Assembly (NCBI GenBank): GCA_963920575.1
Contig: OY986968.1
Location: 25,550,129-25,614,128 of the forward strand
Length of the DNA: 64,000 nucleotides
Source of the DNA: Narthecium ossifragum
Lineage: Eukaryota; Streptophyta; Magnoliopsida; Dioscoreales; Nartheciaceae
Direction: 5' to 3'
Position 1 is the stretch's first letter. Every line of letters begins with the position of its first letter. Below, in pieces: positions 28,461-42,430 of this stretch. A program made the translations under genes and the position numbers. Below the pieces are notes generated by a model, which was given only the letters and a program-made list of their open reading frames with translations, had not been told where the DNA came from and made no database searches.

Positions 28461-31400
28461 TTACGCGTGTACTCCATTACCGTTGGCATAGACCCTTCCT
28501 TTCAGAAAGCCATTGGGCTTGTTGACATTGCCATTTTGATAAACAACCTTCACGGTGGGATACCCATTGCTCAAACCATTGCTGGAAGCATGTTTTGATG
28601 TCAACTTGTTGCTGTGATTTGAGCTCTCGAGCAAGGCATCTAGTTGCCCACATGAGGCCGCTATTAAACCTGTTAACAAAAAAAATTTAATCCAAACGAC
28701 ATGAAGTGTCCTTTTCAATACCTTGAACCCACAAAACAGCAATTAAAAAAGACCATTGCACATGATTGCATAGAAGAAAGGCAAGGAATTTGAAGAACTT
28801 ATGCAAGCACAACACGATATGCAGCAGCATTTAAATTCATGCTGCACAAGAATTTGAAAGACACGTTTCACAAAACAAAAAAAAAAACATGAAGGGAGAA
28901 CAAAAGTTTGTAATGGATTTTAACCAGTCCTCAAGTGAAACCTTCTTTCCACAGAACTCGCTTCTTATAGCTTACCCCATTAGTCGAAGAGTTAGCCTGG
29001 CTGACAATGATGCTGAACAAATGCTATTTGTAGTAATGCTTTCAGTTATACATATGTCCAGTGAAAGCTTAAACATGGTGAAAAAATCTGCAGTCTATTA
29101 AATGGCCCTGCATCTACACAATTTGAACCCTGTCTACTCCAATGAAAGGTGTTTACCACATATCAGATACTTCCAGTCGTGAGAAGATATTCAAGCACAT
29201 TAAATTTGGTAAATTAGCGCATTAAGTTTGGTGAATTTGCACACTAGTTGCTCTTTGGATTAGATCTTTTAGTGCCTTTTTATGGTTTACCTATTATTCC
29301 CGAGAATAGGTATAAAGACTTTCTCCTAATGCTTAGTGTCAAAGGCCTGCAGAGAAGCTTTGCGGTGCAACTTTGGTCATATATTGGAACTCTCTTTTCA
29401 GTTGAATACCTTTTCCATAGTACTGAACCAGTTCGGCCCATCCTAAACCAGCTGCTTCTTCCACATCCATTAACCATTTGTTTCAGCGATTTATATTGCT
29501 TTCTTGAATAAAACAAGAATTGGACTTTTGGAGATAGCAACCAGAATTGACTCACTAATCCTGTTTGGACTTTCTTAAAGCCCCCTGCGCTTCAATGGAT
29601 GCATGCCACTATCCAAACGAGACATAATATTCCCCTACAACATTCAGATATTATCCACATACGAAACAGGCCATACTTTCTTGATTTTGTAAGATTTTTG
29701 GACATGATTCAAACAATTTTCCAGAGGTCAGATTGGATCAGAAGACTCCCCAATTGTAGTTGATGCTGACTTCTTTACATCTCAGTTTTGATAGCTACTT
29801 TACAACTGGCAATCCACCATATACACCGATATAAGCATTTAGCAGACACTGTCACAAGAGTGCTAAGAAGATGAATTTCTCTTAGAATGGAGAAGATGGA
29901 AATTTCTCCTTAAGGACAACAAATGACAACATCTGTACATGAGCATTTTCATATCAAGCTAACAACTATACACCATGACTGGTAATCTTTTCAATGTACG
30001 TTGTTGAAATAGACATAAAGAATTTTCAAACAAACAAAAAAAGATCATGTGAATGCAAGAAAGAGAATATGTCATCACTTAAAAAGACAAAACTGTAGAT
30101 GATATTACCTAAGAATAGCGCAGAGGGTTTCCCAGGTCTTGACTTGAACTCTGGATGATATTGGACCCCAACAAAATAAGGATGAGTGGGAAGCTCAACG
30201 ACCTACAGGAAGTGAGTTATACAATAATGACAAAAATCATCAACATGTCAAGAAGCAATGAACTTAAGGAGATAATTTGACATGTGCTACCTCCATACGT
30301 CGCTCCGTTTCATCTTTACCAACAAATGAAAGACCAGCACTTTCAAGTTGCATGACCATGTCAGGGTTGACCTGCAAACAGCACAAGCAAGAGAATACAT
30401 ACTCAGCACCAAGAACAAGAATTAAACAAAATATGGAACACTACAAGGCAGAATACTGACATATTAACATAGATCTCTATACTAGACCAGAAATATCAAA
30501 CCACTATATACATAAATTATGACAAGGATATGGACCAGACCTCGTATCTATGCCGATGCCGCTCATCCACATAGCTGACATTGCCATACCTTCAAAAGCA
30601 AGAAACAAAGTTGTGAGATAGAAGTGACTAAATAGCCGTGCTTGACAAAATAATAACAGCAGTCGAATGAAATTCTGGTACTCACAACTTTGCAGATTTG
30701 CTATCAATAGTCTGAAAATATGTCCTCCTTGATCCAAGTCGCATTGTCCCTCCCATCTGAGTTTTTGATCCCTGCAAATCACGCCTCCACATCATGTAGG
30801 AAAAGAAATTAAATGCAAGAACCAAACTGAAAAGAGTAACAACTGATATAGCAGTACCTCAGGCATGAAGATAACACAAGGATTTGTTGTGTTTGCATCA
30901 AACTCTGTGCTGTTTGCATCTCGCAAGTTGAGAACAGAACGTGCAAACTCAATGACAGCTATCTGCATACCCAGACAAATGCCTAGATATGGAATATTAT
31001 TTTCTCGGGCATATTTTGCTGCAAGAATTTTCCCTTGCACCCCTCTGTCTCCAAAACCTCCTGGAACTAGAACACCATCTGCACCCTGGAAAAGAAATTG
31101 CTCATATGAGCACAGGACAGAAAACAGTAACAGACATAAAAGGCTCATATTCGTAGGGTGAAGTCTGAATGGAGACAGCATATTATGCACACATGTTTAC
31201 CTTCAACAGTTTCCATGCTGTGTCATAAGATTTAGGTGCCTGCAAAGAAAACATCTCTTAATGCTCTTTCCAGGAATATAGAAAAAATGGCAGCTGTTAA
31301 TGTGTCAACATACCTCTTTGGCAGTCGTGTCTTCAAGGTCAGCAGAAGGAACCCATTCCACAACAAGTTTTCTTCGGCAAGCAACAGCGGCATGAAATAG

Positions 31401-34400
31401 AGCCTGCAAAGAGGCTCAGAAAACCGATTCAGGTATAAGATCAGAGTCTGAAGCAAATGATCTGCAACCTATTACAGCCACCATACACAATAGATGTCTG
31501 TTGATCCCAGAAAAAGCAGTAAGAATTTTAACAGCTATTTCAGCTCTTACTAGAGGTGTTCAATGGTAGTAATGGTTTTAGTAGTAGCTTTACCAATAAC
31601 ACTATCACTAGTTTAAATTTTCACTACCACTAAATCTTACTACTACCATATGGTAGTGGTGCCAATGGTAATCAGTCATGGTAGTGGACCACCATTAAAA
31701 TAATTTTGATTTTTCAGCACAATCTTGCTTTGTCTTGCACTTTTTCTGAACTACTTCATTATGTTTTTGAACCTAATTATACACATCTTGATGTTTATCT
31801 TTCTCGTTTCATAACATTACCTATATTTGGATTATAATGTTTTCTATCATTTTTGTTTTAAGCCTTAATATACTAGCGTCTATATAAATAGTGATGGTTA
31901 TGATATTGGTTGTGAAAATTTTTTTACCACAACCACTAGCACTGTCCCAATGGCAGTTAAGAGTTTTCCCACTACCACTAACAGGTTACCGCGACTATCG
32001 TTTGTAAAAACCAAGGCCCGTCTCAACCTCCCATGCACCCAAATACAACTACCATCCTCCTTGTTGTACTAAACATGAACTTTGCGCTTTTGGTTGTGTT
32101 TTTAAGACGATATAAAACATGTAATTAGGAATTCATTTTTTCTGAATATTAGAGCAGCTTGCAGAGATGAATGAAAAATGTTCTCTATAATGCATTCATA
32201 AAGTGCCTATAGAAGCATAAAAATCGCTCAACGTACCAAAGGACATGATAAATAAAATTTCCTGCAAACAAAAAGCTTATCTAGCCTTGTTGTTGGTGCA
32301 GATGACAGCGCCACACTGTGTTTCAAGATGTTGCTCATACAGCTGCGTGTGCATATTTAGACATCGAACTACAATGCATTGCCAGCTTATTAGCAGGCCC
32401 CCACATGCACATACCAATATGCAGGCCCATAGATCAGCCACATGCAGTCCAAGTGCCCGAATAAACAAATGGACCGCATGTTTGGTATACATGCAAGCAT
32501 CTTCCATGCGGTTGAGATGGTATATACTCGGATGGGCTAGTCTTATAGAAGTAAAAAATGTATCACTAGTTGGATGGTAATGTTTCCTGTTGTTCAAAGC
32601 TTCCATTGAGTTCTTTAGCTTGCTATTTTATTTCTTTACTGCAACATGTTTCTATAACTCTCATTTAATCCATGCTTGCCTAAGTTGCTTCTGTTTTGTC
32701 AACTTGTATACTTCTCATAGTATTGTACAAAATATTATTATCAAAAACATACATCATACATGGCCGTATACTGCAGTCTGCGGCCATGTATCACATATGC
32801 ATAGTTCAATGCATGCATAACGCAACTGAAATTCAAAACATTGGTGGCACTCATGGGGATTAGTTGTCATCTTCTTCGCGCTACAACAAATAAGATCCAG
32901 GAACGGGTATGTATTCTCGGCCATCTCTCTATGCTCAAAATTACATCTAAGTTTTTGCGACTTTCAAAGGACTAATTGGCCATACGCTTCTTGAAAGAAA
33001 ACAATGTACACACATGAGAAACACAGAGATGACTTAGAAAAGCATTCTTCACCTTTAACACGGAGAGATAAGAATCCGAAAGTCCAGTGTACTTTCCAAC
33101 CATGGCGATCCTCACCTATATGGTATCCACCATGACAGAATATAAATGTCAGAATCAACTTAAAATTTAACTGAGCCCAAAAGTAAAGAAGGATGTAAAT
33201 AAGTTGACCAGAAAAAAGTCGAATAGAACCCACAGGATCATGCAATGAGCCACATATTGCAGCCCTTTCTGTCCACTCCTCCAGCTTTGGTTCAATTTGT
33301 CCACTGCAAAAACAAGAGTAATTTGAGACAGCAAATCAATCAGAAGTCACTATAAGAATAGAGAACATCCCCAAATTGCAAGGTCAATAAGGAGTCCTAA
33401 TAAAACAATCAAGATTATCGGACATACTCAAGAATGTTAAGTGCTCTCAGAATAGCTTCATGCGCCTTCTGGTCCTAAAGATACAATGGGCTTGCGTTGT
33501 TCATCAATATAGCAGGGACAGAATTAAACAGACCTAGGAAAACTAGAAAATGTTGGTAAAAAAGACCAGTAACTAAGCTAGCATATCCTACCCTTAACAG
33601 TGAAGGAATGCACCAAATGTTTGGAACATCATAAAGAGTAAATATACTTTCTGCCTGCAAATGATCAATTCATGACATTAGCTTCATGGAAACCAAGCCA
33701 AATAATTTCATGGGTAGTATATCAAAAGAGATTGGTATTAGTGGTCATAGTACCGGGACATGGCAAAATTGCGATAGTTTAACTTTCACACTGTCATGCA
33801 GCGGCTGCCCATAATAGCAAATGGATGAATTAGAAACTCAAAAAGTAATAAGAAAGATAATAGTGGAAAAGGAACAGAGTCAAATAGTGGATCAGGAGAA
33901 GGGGAGACCGTCGTGATACCTTGGCGCTACGACATGCTAGGATGTTTGGCGTCAATCCAAGTCCTCTTAGCCCACGAACACTATGCTGTGTTGGCTTAGT
34001 TTTCTACAAGAAAAGACAAGAGTACCAACTACATAAACCAAAAGACTCTAGACAGCCACTATCCGTGCCAATACTACATGGCCGAGAAGAACCCAACAGT
34101 CAGCATGAATCTAAAAAAGCAGATAACAAATGGTCATTATTTACCTGCTCACCAACGACATTCAGAACTGGCACAAGACTGACATGAACCAGACAAAAGT
34201 TCCCAGGGCCTGGAGAGATTGCCATTAGGAGATGTTACCAAATAAGAGTATGAGGAACGAAATTGTACAAAGGGACATCTCCATGACCAAGCACAATTCC
34301 TTACCAACTCGATACGAGAATTGACCCAATGCTTCAATAAACGGCATTGACTCGATATCCCCTGCATTAAGAATTCTAATGTCACTTCGTCTCAAAAGCT

Positions 34401-37015
34401 GGTGATAGCTTGCAAGGAATTTGGTTAAATACAAAATGCCGTACAGATGATACTAGTTTCTCCTTGTCTGTCTGAAATATCAACTGTTAAAAAGTTAGTT
34501 GTACCTATAGTTCCACCCAACTCTATGACACAAACATCAGCTGGTCCTGCTTTGCCATCAACAGGTATGACTGCTACACGTTCTATCCACTCTTGTATCG
34601 CATCGGTTATGTGGGGCACAACCTGGAAAGGTGATAAAGACACATTTCACATAAAACATGAATACGAAATGTCAGGAGCAGATTAACCAGGATTGAGGCG
34701 CACCTGGACGGTTTTGCCAAGATAATCACCCCTCCTCTCCTTGTCAATGACAGACTATAATTGATCATAAGACCAAAAAAAGTGAAGGTGAGATATCTTA
34801 GGAACCAAGACAAGGAATATGAGGCATTACAGAATGCCCAAGTAAATAAAATCAAGAAAACTATCATTAGTCACTCCAATAGCAATTACATTTCGCAATA
34901 TTAAGTCCTTAATTTATCTTTATGTTTTGATGAAGGCATCCTTGTTCACAAAATACCTGGTAAATCTTCCCAGTTGTAATGTTGTTATCACGAGTCAGCT
35001 TAATATCCAAAAACCGCTCATAGTTTCCAAGATCCAGATCCACCTTTAAACAAAAAACATTAAGTCAGGTGTAACAATCCCTACTCCTTGAGGGAAAAAG
35101 TGGCAAAAGAAATCTATATTATAGCTATAAACTTGAGCATTTCCTGAACAAAATAAAGGGTGCTAAAAAACAAGAAGCAATTCAGATGGCTATACAGCAA
35201 ATATAGATGTTGAGCCAAGAACTTTCAGGTCATGGACAAACAGAATAAGCGCACAAACTTTCAGCAGTACACTAGACTATAAACCCGCTCTTAAATAAGA
35301 AAAACAAACAGTCCTTCAAGCTGTCTGAGAGTAGGTCCATGAGTAACAGCGCAAGGAAAGCCTAGGAAAAAAGATTGAAGCTACTGAGCTAAAGGCAATA
35401 CCCACACACTTACAGAACTAGACAAAAGCTTAAAGCATGCCCTTTGGCAATATAGGCAAAGTGATGTGAGAAGGAACAATCCAGAATAAGATGAAACTAA
35501 AAACGTCTCAAGCGATTGAGAGTCGCAGAAATAGAAACAGCAAGTACACCCTTACCTCACCACCATCATCTAGAACGAAAACCTCGCCATGTTCAAATGG
35601 AGACATTGTTCCAGCGTCAGTGTTCAAATATGGATCTGGGCATGGAATTAGGCATAAGAAGCATATTTTATCATACCAAAAGGAAAAAAAACTAATGGAT
35701 GCATTCAAAAGACAGACACATTACGATGTTTAACTACAAAACACGATGATGCATTTAAGTACCCACAGAGCATGGTTCGCCACCTCTGAAGTCTCCATAA
35801 CATAAAAATCATGCATACGATTGGGACAAGCACAGAGCACATTCCAGCACTCTGAAATCCATAAAATATGCAGGAGTTTCGGAGAAGAACCACTTCCAAA
35901 AAATTCTTGTAGAGATGAACTAATCACAAGCATAAGGGACACATCATTATAAAAGCGCTTCTTTAATTGCAAATACACTGAGAAAACTACTGATTGGCAA
36001 AAGAAAAAGGAATACCCACTGTAGTAAATGATAAGAATGTAAAATGGGCGAAAAAATGATCTCAGTGATTTGTATAACAAACTACTGCACTGCTAATAAA
36101 ACGAAAAAAAAAAAAAAAGCTAATGCCCTAACAAAAAAAATTAAAACACGAACAAAGAAGCATCTTTTGCTACCTTATTATTTCCACAAATCTTTCAAGA
36201 AACATGCAGAAGAGATTTTCCATAAAAGAAAATAGTACATATCTGCTAAAATGATATGAACTCACTACGAGTGGCACAATGATTCAAATGTTCCAAATAT
36301 CTATTAAAAAAAATTAAGATAAAGGTGAAAAAGAAAAGGGTTTTAGGAAACCACAACCTTTTCGACAACATGCAGCCAACATATCCGGAGACCAAAAGAA
36401 ATCCCATCAAACCAAAAGAGAAAAGTTCAAAAATTGTGTCCAGAATATGTAAAACCCCCAAATCTTGGAAAATAAAAGGTGATTAAAAAGAAAGCTTCTT
36501 AGGAAAGCATAGGCAAGTCTAAGCAACATGCAACAAATATTAACGATACCAGAGCACCCATTAGCTAAAACCGCACCAGTTAACAAGACCAAATCCCGAA
36601 TGCTTCATTCTTTCAAGAACAAATCTTGAAAAAGCCACGACCAAACCCATATGAGCCCTTCCATAAACAAAATCTACCCCTCCTCGTTTTCTATCCTTTA
36701 GAAACCCACAGGAAAGACATTAAAAGGTCTCCCATTAAATCACATCTTTTTTAAAAAAGAAAACCCCAAAAATCAAGTTCTTGAAAACACCTAAAACCCC
36801 GCAAAAACCTCATCCAACGGAACCACACCAGCACCAATCTCAATCCGAAGAACGCAAAAATCGCGGCAAAAGGGGAAGAAGGTAGCATGGTATTCACCAA
36901 TCTTGATGGAGGTGACGCGTAGGTTGCACGCCTTGAGGAGGACCCCTATGCTGCTGGCCGTCACCCCCTTCCCCAGCCCGCTCACCACTCCTCCCGTCAC
37001 CAATACATACTTCAT
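28461..37015 (-). CDS. CTPS: CTP synthase (glutamine-hydrolysing), complete 21-exon gene
   Basis: It converts UTP, ATP and glutamine to CTP in the cytosol, the last step of de novo pyrimidine nucleotide synthesis. Exons from the start: 36898-37015, 35556-35635, 34957-35043, 34704-34754, 34505-34622, 34305-34361, 34145-34209, 33920-34003, 33754-33804, 33592-33654, 33428-33474, 33234-33303, 33053-33115, 31314-31403, 31201-31239, 30858-31085, 30686-30771, 30541-30589, 30291-30371, 30109-30202, 28461-28669. They total 1830 nt, in frame, 609 residues. The N-terminal synthetase domain has the P-loop [10 protein letters not shown] near residues 8-17. The class I glutamine amidotransferase domain has the nucleophile Cys398 (LGICLGMQ) and His525/Glu527 (YHPEF). 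The C-terminal ~45 residues are a low-complexity tail rich in Asn and Gly, as in plant forms. All junctions are GT-AG. Introns are mostly short except introns 1, 13 and 20. Confidence 0.97.
31404..33052 (-). other. Large intron 13 of CTP synthase with repeat sequence
   Basis: This 1.65-kb intron is much longer than most in the gene. From about 31550 to 31990 it holds a repeat with tggtagtaatggttttagta and many accacta/tagtggt words in both orientations, suggesting a decayed foldback or hAT-like insertion. From 32240 to 32820 no gene or element was recognised. Confidence 0.45.
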
Positions 37016-37260
37016 CCCTCCCTTGCTATCTCTCTACACGGACTGTCCTTCTAATGCTCTCTTTCGCTTCTCCAAGAACCAATCTTGAATCCAACCAAAG
37101 AGAGTGTGGACTACTACCAGAACTATCTCTCTCTTCTCTCCCTACTCCCTCTCTCTCTCTCTCTCTCCCTCTCTCCCTCTCTCTCAACTGGAGGACGGTG
37201 GAGCTGAGGGGAGGATGGAGGCGCTGGGAGAGAACAATGGGGAGGGGAGTGGTTAAATAC
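37016..37260 (-). promoter_or_regulatory. Pyrimidine-rich 5' UTR/promoter of CTP synthase (CT tract)
   Basis: On the plus strand 37118-37190 is almost pure tctctctccctc, so the leader strand is GA-rich ahead of the start codon at 37015. Such GA/CT tracts are common in plant 5' UTRs and core promoters of housekeeping genes. No convincing TATA box was seen. Confidence 0.45.
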
Positions 37261-37498
37261 CCTGCCACGGGAGCCTTCTTGTAACCCTTTTCTTATAATA
37301 TAAAATAGATTTTATTACATATATATCCCTTAACCCTGAAATCCAACATTTTTCACAAATACCATTACAAACTTCGAAAAGAATTCAAAAAACTCCCATC
37401 CGTGACTCACGGGCCCACGGCGTTAACGACGCCGTGTGAAAAGTCTTTCCTGCCCTTAACCTACCCTTGTAAGTTTAAAACCGAATAAATATAACTAA

Positions 37499-38773
37499 GG
37501 GTAAATTGTCATTCCCTACTCTCAAGTTTTACAAAAATAACGATTAAAGCTTTATGTTTTCAATTTTAATAAATAAGGCCTGAACTTTTTAAAAGCTTTT
37601 AATCCGGGACATCAGCTAACTGTCGGTCTTGGAACCACGAGCTAACCACTAGTACCAAAGCTCCGGAGTAATAGTAGAAGGCGCCCATAACCCTTAACCA
37701 TTAAGCCACGGTCGACCCGACAAATCGACCGCAGCACCACTAGCAGCGCAGCACGCTGCCCGGGTTGGGCCTCCAGCCCACCATGCACTTGGGCCACCCA
37801 GGCCCTCCGCACAGGGCCAACCACGGTGACCCCAGGGGGTGACGCTGGCTGGGCCTGCAGCCTGGCCCGCAACCATGCCCTGGGCCTCTACATCCCACTC
37901 GGCAGGCCCGCAACCAAGGCCTGCTGCGCCCTAGCAACCAACACTAACGTCCGTCGCCCATCTAACGGCAACTTGTCAAGTAGCCCGTCACGGCTTCCGA
38001 AGGGGTGATCTCAAACTAGCTCAGCCAGAGGGCCCGTCGAAGATGATGCCGGCCGTGAGCGGGGGGATGGACGGGTTCCGTCGATGAGAAGGAAAGGATC
38101 TTGGACGGGGTTCCGGCGATGAGGAGGGGCGTTGGGAGGTTGGAGCGGTTTCGTGGCATCGTCATGAAGGGAGGAGGCGTCGCTGGCGATGATGACGTCG
38201 GGAAAGGGGAGGGGTTGTGGGTGAGCTCGTCGGGGGTCGGTGGAGGTGGACGTGGTTTGTCGCCAGAGCTTGGAGGTCCTACGGCGGTAGTGGATGAAGG
38301 GGACGTCGAAGACCGCGGGTGGCTGTGGCTTCACTGGAGAAGGAGGGAAGAGGGGGGGGGGGGGGTGACTAAGGACACATGGGAAGACGACCTGCGAGGC
38401 GTCGGGATCGCGGGGTGCGGGGAGAATGAAGGAGGGTGGAGGCACTCGCCGGGACTTGGGCGGCGGCGGATGAAGGAGGGTGCGAGGAGAACGAAGGAGG
38501 GTGGAGGCTGTGGGAGACTCGCCGGGATTAATGGCAGTCAGGGATGAGAGAGGAGGAGGATGGAAGTTGGCCGAATCTATTTCCTCCTCCGCCTATTAAT
38601 TGTCACATGGCGGACACGTGACTAGGTAGCCGTTAGGATGGGCGACGGCGTCAGGGTGATGTCTCGAATTGAAAGGTTTAAGGAAGTCTAGGGCCTTATT
38701 TGTTAAAATTGAAAGTATATGACCTTAATCGTTATTTTTGTAAAACTTAAGGGCAGTAAATGACAATTTACCC
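37499..38773. mobile_element. Pack-MULE-like element with 9-bp target duplication and GC-rich cargo
   Basis: Inverted ends start gggtaaattgtcatt on both strands. Similarity continues inwards for about 130 bp (aagttttacaaaaataacga, ttttaa(t/c)aaataaggcc). A perfect 9-bp duplication tataactaa lies at 37490-37498 and 38774-38782. The interior (37700-38600) is strongly GC-rich, unlike the surroundings, with long open frames on both strands (for example 38011-38445 minus, 38101-38547 plus) that are Gly- or Pro-rich and not recognisable. GC-rich cargo between Mutator ends is typical of captured gene pieces; the donor is unknown. It sits 240 bp beyond the CTP synthase leader. Confidence 0.82.
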
Positions 38774-38812
38774 TATAACTAACAACAAAATAGATACTTT
38801 CCGGGGCCGTCA

Positions 38813-39420
38813 ATTTTTTTTGATAAGTTGAGCCAAAACAAGGCTGGCTATATCCCAATGCATTACATCAAAACTAGCATAAACTCTGGAATGGAAAAAC
38901 TATAGTCTTTACATCATAACATGTCTTCTAATATGTCATCACCCCGACGAGCCAAGTCATCAGCAAGACTATTTTGATCTCGTTGAATATACATCACAAC
39001 ACACCCATAAAAAAACACGGCATCTAAGCATGCCTTCTGCAACCTAGCTGCTAAGATAACCGACCAATGTCTCCACCCACATCACACGAGTCGAGCTCGA
39101 AGGTGACCTTTCTAAGTTCTCATCGTCTGGCCTCCTGAAGACCCCGTAAGAACACCACCGGTTCCGTTTCGTCCACCCCAGTTGCAACACTTCTCTCTGG
39201 CACAACTAACATCACCCTCTCACTCAAATGCTAACGCCTACCCCAGTCCTCCCACCAATTGCCAAGGATGCATCTGACTGGACCACCGTGAACCCTTCCG
39301 CCGTAGCTGTTTGTTGCTGACCCCCCCCTCCCTTTTAACTCCCATTCCCTGAGCAACCAACGCACATTTTTTTCCAAGTTTCACATGGCAGCAAGTCCCT
39401 ACCTCAAAAAACACATTTTC
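38813..39420 (-). pseudogene. Decayed LINE 3' end (RNase H domain)
   Basis: A T-run at about 38813-38820 is the reversed poly(A) tail. Next to it, ataagttgagcc resembles the tail of the LINE at 8.7 kb (ttagttgagctc). The minus strand reads VVMYIQRDQNSLADDLARRGD, the last RNase H motif of plant LINEs. Farther upstream a QSDAS stretch (near 39270) matches its first motif. Frames are broken by stops and shifts. No target duplication was seen. Confidence 0.6.
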
Positions 39421-41270
39421 CCTACTCTTCCAAAGGTGTCAAAGTGTGTAACCCATCATCGATTCCCTCCGTCGTAGCGCATCCGATGTCAATGAGAACA
39501 TCAGAACCCCTTACCAATCCCCCCACCCACAATTGGTCAATGTCGCGGGATCATTCACAAAAACTTGCCTCTATACTTGAACGGACTCCTGACGATCAAG
39601 GAAAAGATGCTTTGAGGATGGAGGAGTATTTGTTGAATTTTTCAATATTTAAGGGGGTGTTTTTGAAATATGATGTATTTTAGAGGTATATATGTAACTA
39701 ATGGTCACCGTGCGGTAATTGACCACTACCTTTCTATTTTTATCTCTGTATATTTCTCTCTCGCACTAACTGCCCTCCCCACTAAATACCCTCTTCCCCT
39801 CCACCGTTTAGATATAAAAGAGATAGATCATCTAAACAATTCTCCACTGACTGATATAAAAGAGATAGATCCTCTAAACAATTATCGACCATACGATAGA
39901 ATGCACTCTTCCTTATAAGATAGATATAGCAAGCTCATAAGTGTGTGTGTATATATATATAATAATCCTATAAAAATTTCCTTTACGCACTGCATGATGC
40001 GTGAATATATGTATGTGTATATTTATATGTATGTATGAAAGTACAATATTCACATATATACTTCATACAATCCTATATCATATACATAACTAAAATGGAT
40101 GCCAAGGTATCGTAGTACTTAGATTCCTATGGTGTGTATACAATATACACGGTTGAAATATCGTGTTCACATTTATTACATGCAATCCCCATGTCATGTA
40201 TATAAATAAAATTGATACCAAGGTATCATGGTAGTTAGATTCTATGGAATTGAATGTTGTTTGGTATGGATTGAGCTAAAATGTCATCGGATCATACAAC
40301 ATTGGAGCTCATGTGACGTGTGTCTAGCTACATGTACGCCTATGAGGGAAAGACTCGTCGTCTCTAATGTGAGGTTATCAATTTGAGCCCCGATTGTGGA
40401 GTCAGTAAGAGAGTTCATAGTGGTCATTTTGTTTCACACTTTCTCTATTCTTTTTAGTTTCCTTTGATGCTATAATGGTCAATAACGGTCTATATAACTA
40501 TTACCATTAGGTGGCAATTTGGGAATAAAAAACATTATCCCATCACTTAGTCACATCCCTATAGTTTTCATAGAGCTTTTGTCTGATGCGCCCCCTATTG
40601 TGTTATTATAAATTCCAATCCAAGGCGGCTGTGGACTCTTCTTCCTCTCCCTCTATTTTATCCTGTCGCCATCTATTCGCCTTATCCGGGGATATTTGCG
40701 GACGGCCTAGAGGTCTAGGGTGGGGCCCGCCTAATCGGACGGTCGGTATCAGATCGATCTCTGGTACCCGTGACTATACGGTGCCAAAGCTCTATATCTC
40801 CCATTGGTCGAGGTCATGGATTCTTTTAAATGACGAAAATGCCCTTCCTATTCCTATTCCTTTTTTAATTGGAGTGTATGAGGAATATAGGCATAGCCGG
40901 GAAAGTATCTTCCTAACACATTAGACAATACTAGGTTATCTCTGTCCATTTTTTGAAAGCGTTGAGAGATGGGGATCATTATCCATTACCTGTTTCTTGG
41001 AATTTAATTATTTTGTTTGAGGCGGGAAAAAAATATATCAAATAGGAATTATAAACTCTTTCACTAACATGGCTCAACCATGATCGATAAACTAAATCCA
41101 AGTGTGATCTGACATCTAACCCCTACGTGACCCAACTCTTCGATGTGGTATGATTTTGGTCAGTAGAAGTAATGGATTTGACAAGTTAGAGATTTAAAAT
41201 TTACAATACATATTTAAAAGGTTAATATCATATACCCTCTCAAAATATGCTAAATTTTATGTTACACCTT
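39421..41270. other. Intergenic with short tandem duplications
   Basis: About 60-bp units containing gatataaaagagatagatc repeat at 39810 and 39855. A unit of about 115 bp (gccaaggtatcgtagtacttagatt-like) repeats near 40100 and 40220. A 112-codon open frame at 40586-40924 (+) is not recognisable and probably not a gene. Nothing else was supported. Confidence 0.4.
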
Positions 41271-41274
41271 ACAT

Positions 41275-41512
41275 GCATGTTTGGTATGGGGTTAAGGGGG
41301 TTATCACCGCTTAACCCTTGTTATCCTCACACTTATTCCCAAACACCAAAAGTAATCATTATTATTTTATCTTCATTTCACCTACCATCACTACTCTACC
41401 TTTTCCTATCCTCATTCCTTAACCCTCTTTAACCCAGAATAAACTAACCCCAAAATCCCTTAACCCCCATTAACTTGAAATAAACTAACCCCACACCAAA
41501 TGCCCCTCTGAT
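41275..41512. mobile_element. MITE of the GTTTGGTATGGGGTTAA family
   Basis: The left end gcatgtttggtatggggtta and the right end (reversed) gcatttggtgtggggttag form imperfect inverted repeats. Related copies or fragments occur at about 19475, 20240, 46355-47505 and 48788-49002. It has no coding capacity. Confidence 0.65.
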
Positions 41513-41871
41513 AATATATATCATTAGGTGGGCCCTATGCCACCTTCTTCTCTCCTCCCTTCTTTATGACACAGCTGTCACGTGTCTCTCTTTCATCCTC
41601 TGTCTCTATGACTCAGCTGTCACGTGTGAGAAAATACATGAGTCAGATTGTGACTCAAAATACATGATCTTATATAATAGATGTACTCCACAAAATATAC
41701 GAGTGATTTTGAAAAAAAAAAAGCTTTCATCAAGTTAAGGCACTCAATAAGCATGGTAAAAACTCGACGATGAGGTCATTATGACAAAGGTTTGGAGAAT
41801 ACACAAACGCACCCCCATTAGACCTAATTTTTTAATAATTTTGCATATATTCACATCAAACTAACATATAT

Positions 41872-42094
41872 GGTCCCGTTTGGTACGAGAATAAAAGTTA
41901 TTTTGGGATAAAAGTTATTTTTAATTAAGTAGTAATAATTAATTGAGATAAAGAAAAAATAGAGAGGAGTGGTAGGTGAAATTGGGATAACTTTTATGGA
42001 TATTTGGAGATAAAGTGTGAAATAAATGAAATATTTTCCTTTTAACTCGAAATAAAAGTTATTTCGGATTAACTATTCCTGTACCAAACGGGTC
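41872..42094. mobile_element. MITE with CCCGTTTGGTAC ends
   Basis: The ends gtcccgtttggtacgag and (reversed) gacccgtttggtacagg make a 16-bp inverted repeat around an AT-rich core. The core contains aataaaagttatttcgg-like repeats on both sides. The element is 223 bp and has no frame. Confidence 0.7.
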
Positions 42095-42282
42095 ACAGAG
42101 GTTCTTAAAATGACCCATGGGTTCCAGGAACATATGAAATTTAGCATGTTCGAGGGAGTATAATATATCAGCCAATATTTGGAATAACAGCTGCCAACCA
42201 AATCCACCTAACTTCCTGCCCCTCACTGACTTGGATTTAAAATGACCAATTTTGTATTTTCTTATATACTCAAATATGTCGC

Positions 42283-42430
42283 TTCTATGGACCCAATCTG
42301 ACATCAGACACCAATGTTATGTTTCACCTAATCAGATGATCATCTGATCAAATTTGGATTGAATGCGTCTCTTCAGTGGACCCAATTTGACATCGGACAC
42401 CAATGTCAGGTCTCACCTGACCAGATGATG
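42283..42430. repeat. Two-copy tandem repeat (~85 bp)
   Basis: ggacccaatctgacatcaga...caccaatgt and ggacccaatttgacatcgga...caccaatgt follow each other with similar flanks (cagatgat). There is no known function. Confidence 0.6.

Noticed and set aside
38011..38547. Opposed 144- and 148-codon frames inside the 37.5-kb MULE
   Set aside because: Both strands stay open because of high GC content, and neither is recognisable. Kept only as cargo of unknown origin.
40586..40924. 112-codon plus-strand frame
   Set aside because: No recognised domain, no supporting splice or promoter evidence; listed only as part of the intergenic stretch.
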